From Chryseobacterium culicis (lineage in GTDB: Bacteria; Bacteroidota; Bacteroidia; Flavobacteriales; Weeksellaceae), in the NCBI RefSeq assembly GCF_002979755.1, contig NZ_PCPP01000005.1:62001-126000 (forward strand): a DNA stretch of 64,000 nt. The letters are read 5' to 3'. A program made the position numbers and the translations under genes. The stretch's first letter is position 1. Every line of letters begins with the position of its first letter. Shown here in pieces: positions 1-9,849 of the stretch. The notes below the pieces were generated by a model that saw only the letters and a program-made list of their open reading frames with translations, made no database searches and was not told the origin of the DNA.

Positions 1-2
1 AG

Positions 3-581
3 GATCAAAGATTTGCTTTTGAGTACATTGAAAATGAGAGTCTTATTTTTAATGAAAGACAGTTTTCAGGGAAAAATCTTACGGATGTGATCAGTTTCTA
101 TATCTATGTGATTTTAGGGTTGGATGCAGATAGCTTCCAGTCTATGGGAGGATCTCAATGGTATGCAAAAGCACAACAGATTGCTCAGAATTCCCAAAAC
201 AGAAACTATGAGGGCTGGAATACCATCAATGAGCCAAGAAGCCGTTCTATTTTGATCAACGAAATCATGAACCCAAACTGGGGTCAGTTGCGTTCTACCA
301 TTTATACTTACCACAGAGCAGGATTGGATAACCTTTTCAACCAGGATCAGACGGCCGGGAAAAAAGTGATTTTTGATGCGCTGATGCAGCTTAAAATGTA
401 CGAAAACAATTTCCAGCAGGCATTTTTCTTCAACCTGTTCATGGATACCAAAAGTGATGAAATTTTCAATATTTTCAATTCTGGAAATAATGGAGGCCTC
501 ATTCTTAATGACCTTAAACAGAATATGATTATCCTCTCACCAAAGAATATAGAGAATAAGTGGAATAAATGGAAAGTCTAA
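3..581 (+). CDS. porD: PorD-like T9SS protein (DUF4835), 3' part
   Basis: This is the C-terminal part of a DUF4835 protein, the family that includes PorD of the type IX secretion system, a component needed for export across the outer membrane. The frame is open from the window edge, so the N-terminus and signal peptide lie outside; an internal ATG at 87 is not the start. Family-like features are an Arg-rich stretch (EPRSRSILI), then YTYHRAGLDNLF, and near the end FFNLFMDTKSDE followed by IFNIF. Its place directly ahead of recN is, as far as I recall, common in flavobacteria. Four T9SS cargo proteins elsewhere in the window fit the assignment. The family call is fairly firm; the role in secretion is taken from the family. 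Confidence 0.8.
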   Translation, partial: DQRFAFEYIENESLIFNERQFSGKNLTDVISFYIYVILGLDADSFQSMGGSQWYAKAQQIAQNSQNRNYEGWNTINEPRSRSILINEIMNPNWGQLRSTIYTYHRAGLDNLFNQDQTAGKKVIFDALMQLKMYENNFQQAFFFNLFMDTKSDEIFNIFNSGNNGGLILNDLKQNMIILSPKNIENKWNKWKV

Positions 582-710
582 AATTTCTGAGTACGTTTAA
601 TAACAGATAGCATTATTGATGAGTGCACAATCAAAAAACGATTTCTTAACTCATTAAAAAAACTTAATTTTACCGTTCAAACTCAAATTGGATTATAACC
701 CGGATTATCA

Positions 711-2360
711 ATGCTTTCGAGAATTTACATTAAAAACTTTGCCCTGATTGATACCCTTGAAGTATCATTGAAAAATGGTTTACAGGTTATTACCGGAGAA
801 ACCGGGGCTGGTAAATCTATTATTTTAGGGGCTTTGCGACTTATTTTAGGAGAAAGAGCAGATGTAAAATCTATTGCCAAAACTGAAGAAAAAAGCGTTG
901 TGGAAACCGAGTTTTCCCTCAACAATCAGTTTAAGAAATTCTTTATTGAAAATGATCTGGATTACGAGCTTCAGACTATTATCCGAAGAGAAATCCTTCC
1001 TTCAGGAAAATCCCGGGCTTTCATTAATGATGTGCCGGTAACGCTGGATATTCTTAAAGAACTTTCCTCACAACTCATTGATATCCATTCTCAATTTGAA
1101 ACCTCTAACCTTTTTACCTCAGAATATCAGTTTAAAATTATTGACGGGCTTTCTGAGAATAAAAAAATCATAGAAGATTATCAACAGGAGTTTTCTGATT
1201 TTCAGACTCTTAAACTGTTGTTGAAAAAGCTGAAAACCCAGCTTTCAGAATCTAATAAAGAAAGTGATTATAAAGAATTTCTGCTTAACGAACTGGAAGA
1301 GCTTAAACTTGATGATGTAGACTATGAAGATGTTCAGAACCAGCTTTCCATTCAGGAAAATGCAGGGATGATTTCAGAAAATGTAGGCCAGATCTTATCA
1401 AGATTCCATCAGGAAGAAATAGGTATTTTATCCTTCTTCCATGAAGCTACAAATAAGCTTTCGAAAATTTCCGAAGTTTCCACCAGTTTTGCTGAACTTG
1501 ATGAAAGACTTGAAACCTCTTTTGTAGAGCTTAAAGATATCATTTCCGAACTGGAACATGAGGCGGAGAGAGTTGAAATCAATCCGGAAAATCTGGTATA
1601 CCTTACCGATCTTAATAACAAAATCAATGCTTTATTTCTGAAGCACAATGTTTCAGATCTTCATGAACTGATTGAAATCAGAAACCAGCTGGCAGGAGAT
1701 CAGAAAGGAGCTTCGGATCTTGAATCACAGATTGAAGAAACGGAAAACAATATTTCTCAAAAAGAAAAAACACTTCAGACTCTTGCTGCAAAGCTTTCAA
1801 AGAACAGACATAAGAATGTTCCTGTTTTCATCAAAAAAGCAGAAGTCCTTTTGAAAAAACTAGGGCTGGAAAAAGCAAAAGTCGATATAGAATTACAGGA
1901 TGCTGAAGAATTCAACCCGTTTGGAAAAGAAAATATCCAGCTGTTGTTTCAGGCCAATTCCGGTTTCCCTTTAAAACCTATCCAGACTGCTATTTCCGGA
2001 GGAGAAAGATCAAGAGTAATGCTTGCTGTAAAGAAGATTATTGCAGAAAGTGATGAGCTTCCAACCCTTATTCTGGATGAAATTGATACCGGAGTTTCAG
2101 GAAAAGTAGCTGAAGAGATCGGAAACCTTATGAGAGAAATGTCTGAAGACATGCAGTTGATTGTTATCTCTCACCTTGCACAGGTTGCCGCCAAAGGAAA
2201 TGATAATTATAAAGTGGTGAAGCAGGATATTTCGGGCAAAACACAATCCACCATTATTCCTTTAAGCAGTGAAGAAAAACTGAACGAAATTGCCCAATTG
2301 CTTTCCGGAAGTAAAATTACAGAAGCCGCTCTGGCACAGGCAAAAGAACTTATAGGATAA
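711..2360 (+). CDS. recN: DNA repair protein RecN
   Basis: RecN is an SMC-like ATPase that acts early in repair of DNA double-strand breaks. The 549-residue length is normal for the family. The N-terminus has a Walker A motif (GETGAGKS, residues 29-36). A long Glu/Lys-rich coiled coil fills roughly residues 150-370. The C-terminal half carries the ABC signature (ISGGERSRV) and Walker B with D-loop (LILDEIDTGVSG), followed by the switch histidine in VISHLAQVAA. The start at 711 places the standard MLSRIYIKNFAL opening at the N-terminus. It follows the porD-like gene by 129 bases. There is no obvious intrinsic terminator after it before the next gene at 2435. Confidence 0.97.
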   Translation: MLSRIYIKNFALIDTLEVSLKNGLQVITGETGAGKSIILGALRLILGERADVKSIAKTEEKSVVETEFSLNNQFKKFFIENDLDYELQTIIRREILPSGKSRAFINDVPVTLDILKELSSQLIDIHSQFETSNLFTSEYQFKIIDGLSENKKIIEDYQQEFSDFQTLKLLLKKLKTQLSESNKESDYKEFLLNELEELKLDDVDYEDVQNQLSIQENAGMISENVGQILSRFHQEEIGILSFFHEATNKLSKISEVSTSFAELDERLETSFVELKDIISELEHEAERVEINPENLVYLTDLNNKINALFLKHNVSDLHELIEIRNQLAGDQKGASDLESQIEETENNISQKEKTLQTLAAKLSKNRHKNVPVFIKKAEVLLKKLGLEKAKVDIELQDAEEFNPFGKENIQLLFQANSGFPLKPIQTAISGGERSRVMLAVKKIIAESDELPTLILDEIDTGVSGKVAEEIGNLMREMSEDMQLIVISHLAQVAAKGNDNYKVVKQDISGKTQSTIIPLSSEEKLNEIAQLLSGSKITEAALAQAKELIG

Positions 2361-2434
2361 CGAGAGAAATCTAATTTTCGTTAAAAATTTGTAACATATT
2401 TTGCATTATATTTACTAATGTAAAAAACTAACAT

Positions 2435-3901
2435 ATGTTTCTAAAGTTCCTTAGGCTTGAAATCAAAAGCTTCTTTCGTGGTACATCTTTAGGGATCAAT
2501 CTGACCATGAAAATCCTCCGTTTCATAGGAATTCTTTACTTCATAGGATGTCTTATTGGGGGTGCCTTTCTTGCTTTTTTCTACATTCAGGAAGAAATGC
2601 ATCAGAATCCTTTAAAGATGGTTTCAAAATTCATGATCGTTGCGTGGATTATAGATTTGGTTATTAAATATTTATGGCAGGAAGTTCCTACACAGAATAT
2701 TAAGCCATTTCTTACCATGAATATCAGGAAGAATACACTGGTCAATTATATGCTGGCCAAAACCTTTCTTTCTGCATTCAGCTGGCTGACCTCATTATTC
2801 TTTATCACATTTTCCCTGATTGCTTTATTCAAAGGATATAGCATTATAGGAATGCTGGTGTGGCTTATTGGAGTCATAGCATTGCTCTATCTGAATAACT
2901 TTATCAATATTTTTTTCAATGGGAAAGAGCCTTTAGCTATTGCCATTGGAATCTGTTTTGTGATCATCGGAAGTCTGGGATACTACAATATCATTCCGGT
3001 TTTATCATATTCAGAATCAGCTTTTTTAAGCTTCTATGAAAAACCTTACTTTGCGCTGATCCCTGTTATTCTGTTTGTCCTGCTGTGGTGGATTTGTTTC
3101 CGTTATCTGCGTAAAGAATTTTATCTTGATCAGGGGCTTGAAGCTAAGAAAACAGTAGGGAAAACAGAAAATATAGCTTTCCTGAATAAATATGGTGTTA
3201 TTGGTACATTTATCAATAACGATGTTAAAATGCTGAGACGTAATAAGGTCGCAAAAGGTATTTTACTCGGCAGTGTTATGTTTCTTTTTTATGGATTGCT
3301 GATGTTTACTTCTTCACTATACAAAACCCCTGCAATGATGATGTTCATGGGATTATTTGTAACAGGTGGTTTCCAGTTTCTTTTTGGGCAGAGGGTGCCG
3401 GCTTTTGACAGCTCATATTATCCTCTGATGATGACTCTGAATGTTCCGTACAAAGAATATTTAAAAGCAAAATGGTGGCTGATGAATATTGTAACCGGAG
3501 CTTCTATAATTATAGCACTTTGCTATGCTTATTTTGGCTGGGAAGTATATGTCACATTTTTTGCAGCAGGATTGTACAATATGGGGGTGAATTCTCAATT
3601 TACTTTGTGGTCGGGAGCCTTCAACAAAACTCAGATTGACCTGAACTCAAAGGAAAAAAGACTGGGACAGAAAGGAAGTTTTAATATGGTGGCTATACTT
3701 TTATTGATTCCTAAAATGCTTCTTCCTATGGGAGTATTTGCTTTGGCAAAATATTTTACAGGAATTACAGGTGGAGTGGTAAGTATTGCTATTATTGGAG
3801 TTATCGGATTTTTTATGAGAGAAAAGATCTTCGATATTATTGTAAAACAATATAAAAGAGAAAAATACAGCGCACTTGATGCATTTAAAAATAAAGGTTA
3901 A
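2435..3901 (+). CDS. ABC exporter permease, DUF5687-type
   Basis: This 488-residue integral membrane protein resembles DUF5687 proteins of Bacteroidota, which are paired with an ABC ATPase and are probably exporter permeases. About ten hydrophobic segments are visible, for example around residues 30-55, 105-160, 165-190, 200-225, 280-310 and 370-400, with a cytoplasmic basic loop (KMLRRNKVAKG) in the middle and a Lys-rich C-terminus. The ATPase gene begins 3 bases after the stop, so the two are surely co-transcribed and form one transporter. The substrate is unknown. The neighbouring peroxidase does not define it. Confidence 0.8.
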   Translation: MFLKFLRLEIKSFFRGTSLGINLTMKILRFIGILYFIGCLIGGAFLAFFYIQEEMHQNPLKMVSKFMIVAWIIDLVIKYLWQEVPTQNIKPFLTMNIRKNTLVNYMLAKTFLSAFSWLTSLFFITFSLIALFKGYSIIGMLVWLIGVIALLYLNNFINIFFNGKEPLAIAIGICFVIIGSLGYYNIIPVLSYSESAFLSFYEKPYFALIPVILFVLLWWICFRYLRKEFYLDQGLEAKKTVGKTENIAFLNKYGVIGTFINNDVKMLRRNKVAKGILLGSVMFLFYGLLMFTSSLYKTPAMMMFMGLFVTGGFQFLFGQRVPAFDSSYYPLMMTLNVPYKEYLKAKWWLMNIVTGASIIIALCYAYFGWEVYVTFFAAGLYNMGVNSQFTLWSGAFNKTQIDLNSKEKRLGQKGSFNMVAILLLIPKMLLPMGVFALAKYFTGITGGVVSIAIIGVIGFFMREKIFDIIVKQYKREKYSALDAFKNKG

Positions 3902-3904
3902 ATC

Positions 3905-4621
3905 ATGATCAACATACAAAATTTATCCAAGACATACGGAACAGCAACTGTTCTTAATATCGAACATCTTGAGATTCCAAACGGGGAAACATTTGGCCTT
4001 GTAGGAAATAACGGAGCAGGAAAAACAACTCTTTTTAGCCTGATGCTGGATTTGATTCAGGCAAGCACAGGATTTGTGAGTATTGACGGAATTAAGGTCA
4101 ATGAATCCGAAGCCTGGAAAAATAAAGTTTCAGCATTTGTAGATGATACCTTTCTCATTGGTTATCTTACTCCAGAGGAATACTTTTATTTCATCGGGGA
4201 GCTGAGAGGTCAGAACAAAGCATCTGTAGATGAATTCCTGAAACCTTTTCATGATTTTTTCAATGGTGAGATCCTGAAATCAGGGAAATATATCCGTGAT
4301 CTTTCAAAAGGAAATCAGAAAAAAGTAGGAATTGTAGGAGCTATCATTGGAAATCCTGAGATTATTATTCTCGATGAGCCCTTTGCCAATCTCGATCCTT
4401 CTACACAGATCAAACTTAAAAATCTGATCAAAGAATTATCAAAACAAGATGGTGTTACTTTCCTTATTTCCAGTCATGATCTTTCACATACAACAGAAGT
4501 ATGTAACAGAATCGTGGTGGTGAACAAAGGTCTTTTGGTAAAAGATATTCAGACCAATCCGGAAACTTTGAAAGATTTGGAACAATATTTTGCAGATCAG
4601 GTTTCAGTTTCGGATATTTAA
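3905..4621 (+). CDS. ABC transporter ATP-binding protein
   Basis: This is the ATPase partner of the preceding permease. At 238 residues it is a single nucleotide-binding domain: Walker A GNNGAGKTT near residue 39, a degenerate signature LSKGNQKK, Walker B IIILDEPFANLD and the switch histidine in LISSHDLSHT. The signature reads LSKGN rather than LSGGQ, which is frequent in the CcmA/YhaQ-like exporter ATPases used with such permeases. It begins 3 bases after the permease stop, and 18 bases separate it from the Dyp peroxidase gene, so the three could form one transcript. The transported molecule cannot be read from the sequence. Confidence 0.92.
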   Translation: MINIQNLSKTYGTATVLNIEHLEIPNGETFGLVGNNGAGKTTLFSLMLDLIQASTGFVSIDGIKVNESEAWKNKVSAFVDDTFLIGYLTPEEYFYFIGELRGQNKASVDEFLKPFHDFFNGEILKSGKYIRDLSKGNQKKVGIVGAIIGNPEIIILDEPFANLDPSTQIKLKNLIKELSKQDGVTFLISSHDLSHTTEVCNRIVVVNKGLLVKDIQTNPETLKDLEQYFADQVSVSDI

Positions 4622-4639
4622 TACCACAAAAATAGAGGT

Positions 4640-5578
4640 ATGAATACGACAGAATCACAGAATGTGACAGACTATCCAAATAGCAATACTATTTTCATGG
4701 TCTGGAAACTTCATGACAGCCCGCAGCTGAAAGATATTTTTCAGGAGCTATGTGCTTTGGTTTTAAATCTTAATAATTCGGTTTTTAACCGTTTCCCGGA
4801 CAGCAGGGCAAGTTGTGTAATGGGAATTGGTGCTGAAGCATGGAGGAAGCTGGAACTTCCAATGCCACTGCCAAAGGAATTGACTGGTTTTGAAGAAATA
4901 AAAGGAGTAAAACATACGGCTGTCTCCACTCCCGGAGATCTTCATTTTCACCTGAGAGCAGATAACAAAAGCCTGATTTTCGATATGGCGGTTGAAATAT
5001 CCAAATTATTGAGTTCGGTAGCTGAAAGTATTCTGGAGATTCACGGATTTAAATATTGGGATGCACGTTCCATTCTTGGTTTTGTAGACGGAACGGAAAA
5101 TCCGCATGGTGACGACCGTGATTATTTTGGAAAAATAGGAGATGAAGATCCTCAATATAAAGGAGGAAGTTATCTTTTCGTTCAGAAATACCTTCACAAT
5201 ATGGATGCCTGGAAAAGCCTGTCCACAGAAGATCAGGAGAAAGTGATCGGAAGATCAAAGGAAAATGATATTGAAATGTCTGATGATATAAAACCTTCCA
5301 ATTCACACATTGCCTTAGCCAATATCGAAGGTGAGAATGGAGAGGAATTGAAAATAGTCAGAGATAATATGCCTTTTGGTAACCCATCTACGAATGAGTT
5401 CGGAACCTATTTTATAGCCTATTCAAGTACATTTACCACAACAAAAAAGATGTTGACCAATATGTTTATAGGTGATCCACCAGGAAATTATGACAGAATC
5501 TTAGATTTCAGTACTGCAGTTACAGGAACACTTTTCTTCGTTCCCACCAGAAATATGCTTGATGAATTCTCAGGATAA
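4640..5578 (+). CDS. Dyp-type heme peroxidase
   Basis: This is a dye-decolorizing-type peroxidase, a heme enzyme that reduces peroxide at the expense of varied organic substrates. The 312-residue protein has the diagnostic GFVDGTENP motif with distal Asp150, the likely proximal heme ligand His223 in SNSHIALAN, and the conserved Arg241 in RDNMPFG. No signal peptide is seen, so it is probably cytoplasmic, or cargo of an encapsulin; no encapsulin gene lies nearby and no C-terminal encapsulin-targeting tail is evident. It is 18 bases downstream of an ABC ATPase gene and ends at a strong terminator. The physiological substrate is unknown. Confidence 0.93.
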   Translation: MNTTESQNVTDYPNSNTIFMVWKLHDSPQLKDIFQELCALVLNLNNSVFNRFPDSRASCVMGIGAEAWRKLELPMPLPKELTGFEEIKGVKHTAVSTPGDLHFHLRADNKSLIFDMAVEISKLLSSVAESILEIHGFKYWDARSILGFVDGTENPHGDDRDYFGKIGDEDPQYKGGSYLFVQKYLHNMDAWKSLSTEDQEKVIGRSKENDIEMSDDIKPSNSHIALANIEGENGEELKIVRDNMPFGNPSTNEFGTYFIAYSSTFTTTKKMLTNMFIGDPPGNYDRILDFSTAVTGTLFFVPTRNMLDEFSG

Positions 5579-5583
5579 AATAT

Positions 5584-5615
5584 AAAGGCTGTCTTATTCT
5601 AAGGCAGCCTTTTTC
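5584..5615 (+). terminator. Intrinsic terminator after Dyp peroxidase
   Basis: A hairpin with arms AAAGGCTG-CTTA and TAAG-CAGCCTTT is followed by a T-rich run. It lies directly after the peroxidase stop and would end the ABC-exporter/peroxidase transcript. Confidence 0.8.
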
Positions 5616-5703
5616 CTTTATTAAGTAATATCAATAAAAATATTTTTAAAAAATTGTAACCTTTTTTTGTTTTGAGTGTCTTTAAGATAGAAACAGCATA
5701 AGC

Positions 5704-6264
5704 ATGAAACTTTTGTTCGGAAATAAAAAGAATGATTTGTTGAGCCTCCTGAAAAAACAGGATCCGGCTGCACAGAAGATTTTCTATGAACAGAATGTAA
5801 AGAGATTTCTGAGCGTAAGCAAAAGCTATGTGAGCGATTTGTATCAGGCGGAAGATTGTCTTATTAAAGCATTCTGTAAAATTTTTAAGCATATAGAAAG
5901 CTTCAGAGGAGAATCGAACCTGGATAGCTGGGCGAGGAGAATTGTCGTTAATGAATGTCTGAATTTTATCAAAAGCCATAAAACAGTATTCTATCTGGAC
6001 GAAATCAACCAGTCTTTTCACGAAGACATTCATGAGGCGGAGATAGATTGTGATTTTAATGCACAGGAACTTTTGGATCAGCTTCCCGATGCCTACAGAA
6101 TGGTTTTTAACCTGTATGTACTGGAAGGCTATTCTCATCAGGAAATTGCTGATACTTTGCAGATTTCAATTGCAGTGAGCAAAACCCAGTTGTTTAGAGC
6201 AAAAGAAAAATTAAGAAAGATCTACTTTCAACAACAAAAAAAAGTGAAAAATGAAAACGTCTAA
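5704..6264 (+). CDS. ECF-type RNA polymerase sigma factor
   Basis: This 186-residue protein is an extracytoplasmic-function sigma-70 factor. Region 2 is seen at about residues 25-95 (QAEDCLIKAFCKIFKHIESFRGE then LDSWARRIVVNECLNF), and the region 4 helix-turn-helix is near residues 120-170 (LPDAYRMVFNLYVLEGYSHQEIADTL). The stop overlaps the start of the next gene by 14 bases, indicating translational coupling with a protein that looks like a membrane anti-sigma factor. The third gene of the run encodes an exported, probably outer-membrane protein, so the set may respond to envelope conditions. The regulon and signal are not visible. Confidence 0.93.
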   Translation: MKLLFGNKKNDLLSLLKKQDPAAQKIFYEQNVKRFLSVSKSYVSDLYQAEDCLIKAFCKIFKHIESFRGESNLDSWARRIVVNECLNFIKSHKTVFYLDEINQSFHEDIHEAEIDCDFNAQELLDQLPDAYRMVFNLYVLEGYSHQEIADTLQISIAVSKTQLFRAKEKLRKIYFQQQKKVKNENV

Positions 6265-6859
6265 AGATAATATTGAATGGCAGATCAAAAAACAGATGGA
6301 GGAAAGGGAAATTACCCCATCGCGCGATCTGTGGTCTGAAATTGAGCTTCAGAACAGCAGTAATCGTCCCAGATTACAGGTGAACTGGATATTAATAGCG
6401 GCATGTTTCCTGTTGACATTTGGTTTAGGGAGTGTTTTCTTTTTTCTTAATCAGCCTTCAGAAACACAACCGGAAATTGTAAAGAAAACAGCAAAAAATA
6501 ATGAAGAAGAAATTATAAAAGCTCCTGTTCAGAATAATATTCCGCTGGCAGTTGAGAATAATGATAAAAAGGAAGTGAAGAAAACACTTTCAGAAGATAA
6601 CAAAGAAGTTATTTCTCCATTGGCAATGGGGGAAAATAAACTTCTTCCTAAAGAAATGATTCCTATTAAGAAACTGGATATTCCTCAGATTTCCAATCCT
6701 AGACTGATGGCGAAAGCCGATTCTTTAAAAACTCCGGTTAAAAAGAAAAAATATGTAGATCCTTCCACACTTCTTTTCTCAGTAGAGCATAAAGATGTCA
6801 TCGAAAAAACAAAAGATGGAAGTAACGTGGCAACTACTATTGATTTGAATGCCAGATAA
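6251..6859 (+). CDS. Putative membrane anti-sigma factor
   Basis: I do not recognise a named family. The 202-residue protein has an N-terminal cytoplasmic part of about 45 residues (IKKQMEEREITPSRDLWSEIE), one transmembrane helix at about residues 46-66 (WILIAACFLLTFGLGSVFFF), and a Lys/Glu/Asn-rich periplasmic tail. The gene overlaps the sigma-factor gene by 14 bases. This topology and coupling are typical of membrane anti-sigma factors of Bacteroidota ECF systems, so that role is inferred from layout. No conserved zinc-binding anti-sigma motif is seen. The next gene begins 29 bases downstream. Confidence 0.65.
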   Translation: MKTSKDNIEWQIKKQMEEREITPSRDLWSEIELQNSSNRPRLQVNWILIAACFLLTFGLGSVFFFLNQPSETQPEIVKKTAKNNEEEIIKAPVQNNIPLAVENNDKKEVKKTLSEDNKEVISPLAMGENKLLPKEMIPIKKLDIPQISNPRLMAKADSLKTPVKKKKYVDPSTLLFSVEHKDVIEKTKDGSNVATTIDLNAR

Positions 6860-6888
6860 TTTATCCGTAATAAATAAAAAATAATACT

Positions 6889-7929
6889 ATGATCAAGAAA
6901 TTAATCGTAATGGGATTGCTGTGCTTTTTTTCAGCGTCAATCCATGCACAAAAGAAATTCAATATTAATCTTTCTTCTAAAAAAGATACGGAGGTAAGCC
7001 CGATTGTAAAAGAGAAAGTAGAAGAATATGCAGTTAAAATCAACGCTATTATTCAGGAAGAAAAAAAACTGATGGAGGAGGAATTGGTAGTTTTGCAGGC
7101 AAAAAATCTCAATAAATCTGATTTCGACAGAGAAAAAGCTCTGATTGCAGATCGGTATTCTGAGAAAATGGATAAAAGAATTGAGGAACTTGGATTTGAT
7201 CTGGATGATGTGATTCAGAAGCAGGTAAGATATTCTCTTTTGAATACAGATGTTACGTCCAAAGAAGAACTTAAAGAAAAGCTTTTGAAAAAATTCCGTC
7301 CCAGCAGAAGCTTTACAGGATATTTCTCCTACGGAATTATGACATTAACGAATAGCTCTCCGGATAATGTACTTGATAAAAATATCGGATATGCCAATAA
7401 CCTGGAATTTGGTCTTAAACTCAATTATCAGCTTAGCAGAACAAGTCCCTGGGCTATTATTTCCGGATTAGGATTCTCCTGGAGAACGGTAAGAGCAGAT
7501 AATAATATGCTGTTTACAAGAAGTGCAGATCAGGGAGTTGCTTTAGTTCAAGCTAACGAAAACCTTGATAAAAGTAAACTGAGAACTGGGTATATTATGG
7601 TTCCTTTGGGGGTACAATATAATTTCTCCAAGCTTAAGAATGCAGGAATGGATATCCAGTACCGCAGCTATTACACCGGATTTAAAATAGGAGCCAATGT
7701 ATACGGAGGGGTAAAAATGTCAACCAACAATATTATAAAAGATGGTGATGGTGAAACCAGAGACCGTGGAAATTATCAGGTGAATCCTTTTGTATACGGA
7801 GCACAGATTACGGTTTCCTATAACAGCTTTAGTCTCTTTGTTAAAAAAGATTTCAGCAACTTCTTTAAAGACAGCTATTTCAAAAATGATAAAGCATTGA
7901 TATTCGGCCTGGCTATTGGATTAGATTAA
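6889..7929 (+). CDS. Exported protein with coiled coil and barrel-like C-terminus
   Basis: The 346-residue protein has a clear signal peptide (residues 1-20, ending SIHA-QKK). Residues about 30-115 are rich in Glu, Lys and Asp and should be helical or coiled coil. From about residue 125 the pattern changes to alternating strands with Tyr, Gly and Phe (FTGYFSYGIM, NNLEFGLKLNY), which resembles an outer-membrane beta-barrel, and the sequence ends in hydrophobic residues (FGLAIGLD). It is the third gene of the ECF sigma operon and could be the envelope target or sensor of that system. Function is unknown. Confidence 0.75.
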   Translation: MIKKLIVMGLLCFFSASIHAQKKFNINLSSKKDTEVSPIVKEKVEEYAVKINAIIQEEKKLMEEELVVLQAKNLNKSDFDREKALIADRYSEKMDKRIEELGFDLDDVIQKQVRYSLLNTDVTSKEELKEKLLKKFRPSRSFTGYFSYGIMTLTNSSPDNVLDKNIGYANNLEFGLKLNYQLSRTSPWAIISGLGFSWRTVRADNNMLFTRSADQGVALVQANENLDKSKLRTGYIMVPLGVQYNFSKLKNAGMDIQYRSYYTGFKIGANVYGGVKMSTNNIIKDGDGETRDRGNYQVNPFVYGAQITVSYNSFSLFVKKDFSNFFKDSYFKNDKALIFGLAIGLD

Positions 7930-7950
7930 ATATATTTTAATAGCAAACGA

Positions 7951-7980
7951 AAAACTCCGGGAAAAGCTCCCGGAGTTTTT
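7951..7980. terminator. Bidirectional terminator
   Basis: A 12-bp stem (AAAACTCCGGGA pairing with TCCCGGAGTTTT) with A and T runs on both sides sits between the plus-strand ECF operon and the convergent minus-strand fumC gene, so it can end both transcripts. Confidence 0.85.
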
Positions 7981-8003
7981 GCATTGTATCAGTTATAGAA
8001 TCA

Positions 8004-9398
8004 TTATTTTAAACTTCCTACCATATCTTCTGGTTTCACCCACTCGTCAAACTGTTCAGCAGTTAATAAACCAAGATTAACAGCCTCTTCTTTTAACGTT
8101 GTCCCGTTCTTATGAGCGGTTTTTGCAATCTTAGCTGCATTTTCATATCCGATATGAGTATTTAATGCTGTCACAAGCATTAAAGATTTGTCTACAAGCT
8201 CTTTAATTCTCTCATGGTTCGGTTCAATACCTACAGCACAGTGATCATTGAAGGAAATACATGCATCAGCAATCAACTGGGCCGACTGTAAGAAATTGTA
8301 AGCCATAACCGGTTTGAAAACATTCAGCTCATAATTTCCCTGAGTTCCGGCAAAAGAAATGGTGGTGTCATTTCCTAAAACCTGTGCACAAACCATCGTC
8401 ATTGCCTCATTTTGAGTAGGATTTACTTTTCCAGGCATGATAGACGATCCCGGTTCATTCTCAGGAATATGAATTTCCCCGATTCCTGAACGAGGACCTG
8501 ATGCCAGTAATCTGATATCCTGAGCTATTTTATATAAAGACACAGCCAGTTGCTTTAACGCTCCGTGAGATTCAACAATCGCATCGTGTGCAGCAAGGGC
8601 TTCAAATTTATTTTCTGCAGTAATAAAAGGATGGTTGGTAAATTGGGCAATATATTCTGCCACCTTTACATCGTAGCCGTTAGGAGTATTCAATCCTGTA
8701 CCTACAGCTGTTCCTCCCAATGCCAGCTCAGAAAGATGGGGTAATGTATTTTTCAAAGCTCTCAATCCGAATTCCAGCTGAGCCACATATCCGGAAAATT
8801 CCTGTCCGAGAGTAAGCGGAGTAGCATCCATCAGGTGGGTTCTCCCGATTTTTACAATATCTTTGAAGGCTTTTGATTTCTCAGCCAGTGTATTTTTTAA
8901 TTTCTCTACTGCAGGAATAGTTACCTCCACTACTTTTGTATACGCAGCAATGTGCATGGCAGTAGGATATGTGTCATTGGAAGATTGGGATTTATTCACA
9001 TCATCATTCGGGTGAATTTCAGATTTTTCACCCAACGTTCCTCCATTATTAACATGGGCTCTGTTGGAAACGACTTCATTGACATTCATGTTCGATTGCG
9101 TTCCGGAACCTGTCTGCCAGATCACCAACGGAAACTGGTCATTAAGTTTTCCCTCCAGAATTTCATCACATACTTTAGCGATCATATCTCTTTTTTCAGC
9201 AGGAAGTACTCCCAGATCTGTATTGGTATAGGCTGCTGCTTTTTTCAGATAAGCAAAAGCTTCAATGATTTCTTGCGGCATTGAACCCTCAGGTCCGATT
9301 TTGAAATTATTTCTGGAACGTTCCGTCTGTGCACCCCAAAATTTATCTGCAGGTACCTGCACTTCTCCCATGGTGTCTTTTTCTATTCTGTAATTCAT
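8004..9398 (-). CDS. fumC: Class II fumarate hydratase
   Basis: FumC interconverts fumarate and malate in the citric acid cycle without an iron-sulfur cluster. The 464-residue length is typical. Landmarks are the substrate-site [13 protein letters not shown] (about residues 96-108), [10 protein letters not shown] with His188, and the superfamily signature [13 protein letters not shown] (about 317-329) carrying the catalytic serine loop. Position GSGTQ with NMNVNE favours fumarase over aspartase. It is the second gene of a minus-strand pair: the small exported protein upstream stops 2 bases before this start. An unrelated class I fumarase is encoded about 0.6 kb away on the plus strand. Confidence 0.96.
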   Translation of the reverse strand: MNYRIEKDTMGEVQVPADKFWGAQTERSRNNFKIGPEGSMPQEIIEAFAYLKKAAAYTNTDLGVLPAEKRDMIAKVCDEILEGKLNDQFPLVIWQTGSGTQSNMNVNEVVSNRAHVNNGGTLGEKSEIHPNDDVNKSQSSNDTYPTAMHIAAYTKVVEVTIPAVEKLKNTLAEKSKAFKDIVKIGRTHLMDATPLTLGQEFSGYVAQLEFGLRALKNTLPHLSELALGGTAVGTGLNTPNGYDVKVAEYIAQFTNHPFITAENKFEALAAHDAIVESHGALKQLAVSLYKIAQDIRLLASGPRSGIGEIHIPENEPGSSIMPGKVNPTQNEAMTMVCAQVLGNDTTISFAGTQGNYELNVFKPVMAYNFLQSAQLIADACISFNDHCAVGIEPNHERIKELVDKSLMLVTALNTHIGYENAAKIAKTAHKNGTTLKEEAVNLGLLTAEQFDEWVKPEDMVGSLK

Positions 9399-9399
9399 A

Positions 9400-9849
9400 T
9401 TATTTATTTGATTTTTCTTTTGTTAAAATGAGATCCTTTATATCGGGCATATTCCTCCCCACATCATAGCTTATAAAACATATTGGGCCAACTGATTTTA
9501 AATTTAGTCTCATGCTGTCCTGCAAGACATTAAATAGAGTTAAAGTTCCTGTGGAAAATATGCAATCTTCGTAGCGTTGTGAAGAAAATTTAGCCTCTTT
9601 AATAGAAATAACAAACTCATTTTTTTCATTAGTTGTTACATCAGATTTTAAAATTGTAAACCTTTCATTTTGAAAATTGATAAACGAAAAAGTAATAGAA
9701 TGGGGTGTTTTTTCCAAAATCTCAAATTTAATTGGATGCCCCTCAACTTTTCCGGTCCAAGTTCCTGAAAGTTGTATCGTATTTTCATATTGACCGAAAT
9801 AGCTACTGTACATTATAAAACAGAAAAAAATGACTAATGTATTTTTCAT
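9400..9849 (-). CDS. Small exported protein of unknown function
   Basis: I do not recognise this 149-residue protein. It begins with a signal peptide of about 19 residues ([20 protein letters not shown]) and then shows alternating strand-like segments, beginning with [12 protein letters not shown] and IKFEILEK, which suggests a small lipocalin-like or beta-sandwich fold. Such openings (a GxWxG pattern) occur in many Bacteroidota periplasmic proteins of the lipocalin type. It is directly upstream of fumC with a 2-base gap, so the two share a transcript, but nothing links it functionally to fumarase. Confidence 0.7.
   Translation of the reverse strand: MKNTLVIFFCFIMYSSYFGQYENTIQLSGTWTGKVEGHPIKFEILEKTPHSITFSFINFQNERFTILKSDVTTNEKNEFVISIKEAKFSSQRYEDCIFSTGTLTLFNVLQDSMRLNLKSVGPICFISYDVGRNMPDIKDLILTKEKSNK

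Noticed and set aside
5599-6138. Minus-strand ORF across the ECF sigma gene
   Set aside because: It mirrors the sigma-factor codons and lacks a plausible protein pattern.
8952-9284. Plus-strand ORF inside fumC
   Set aside because: It is a shadow of the minus-strand fumC frame with no domain.
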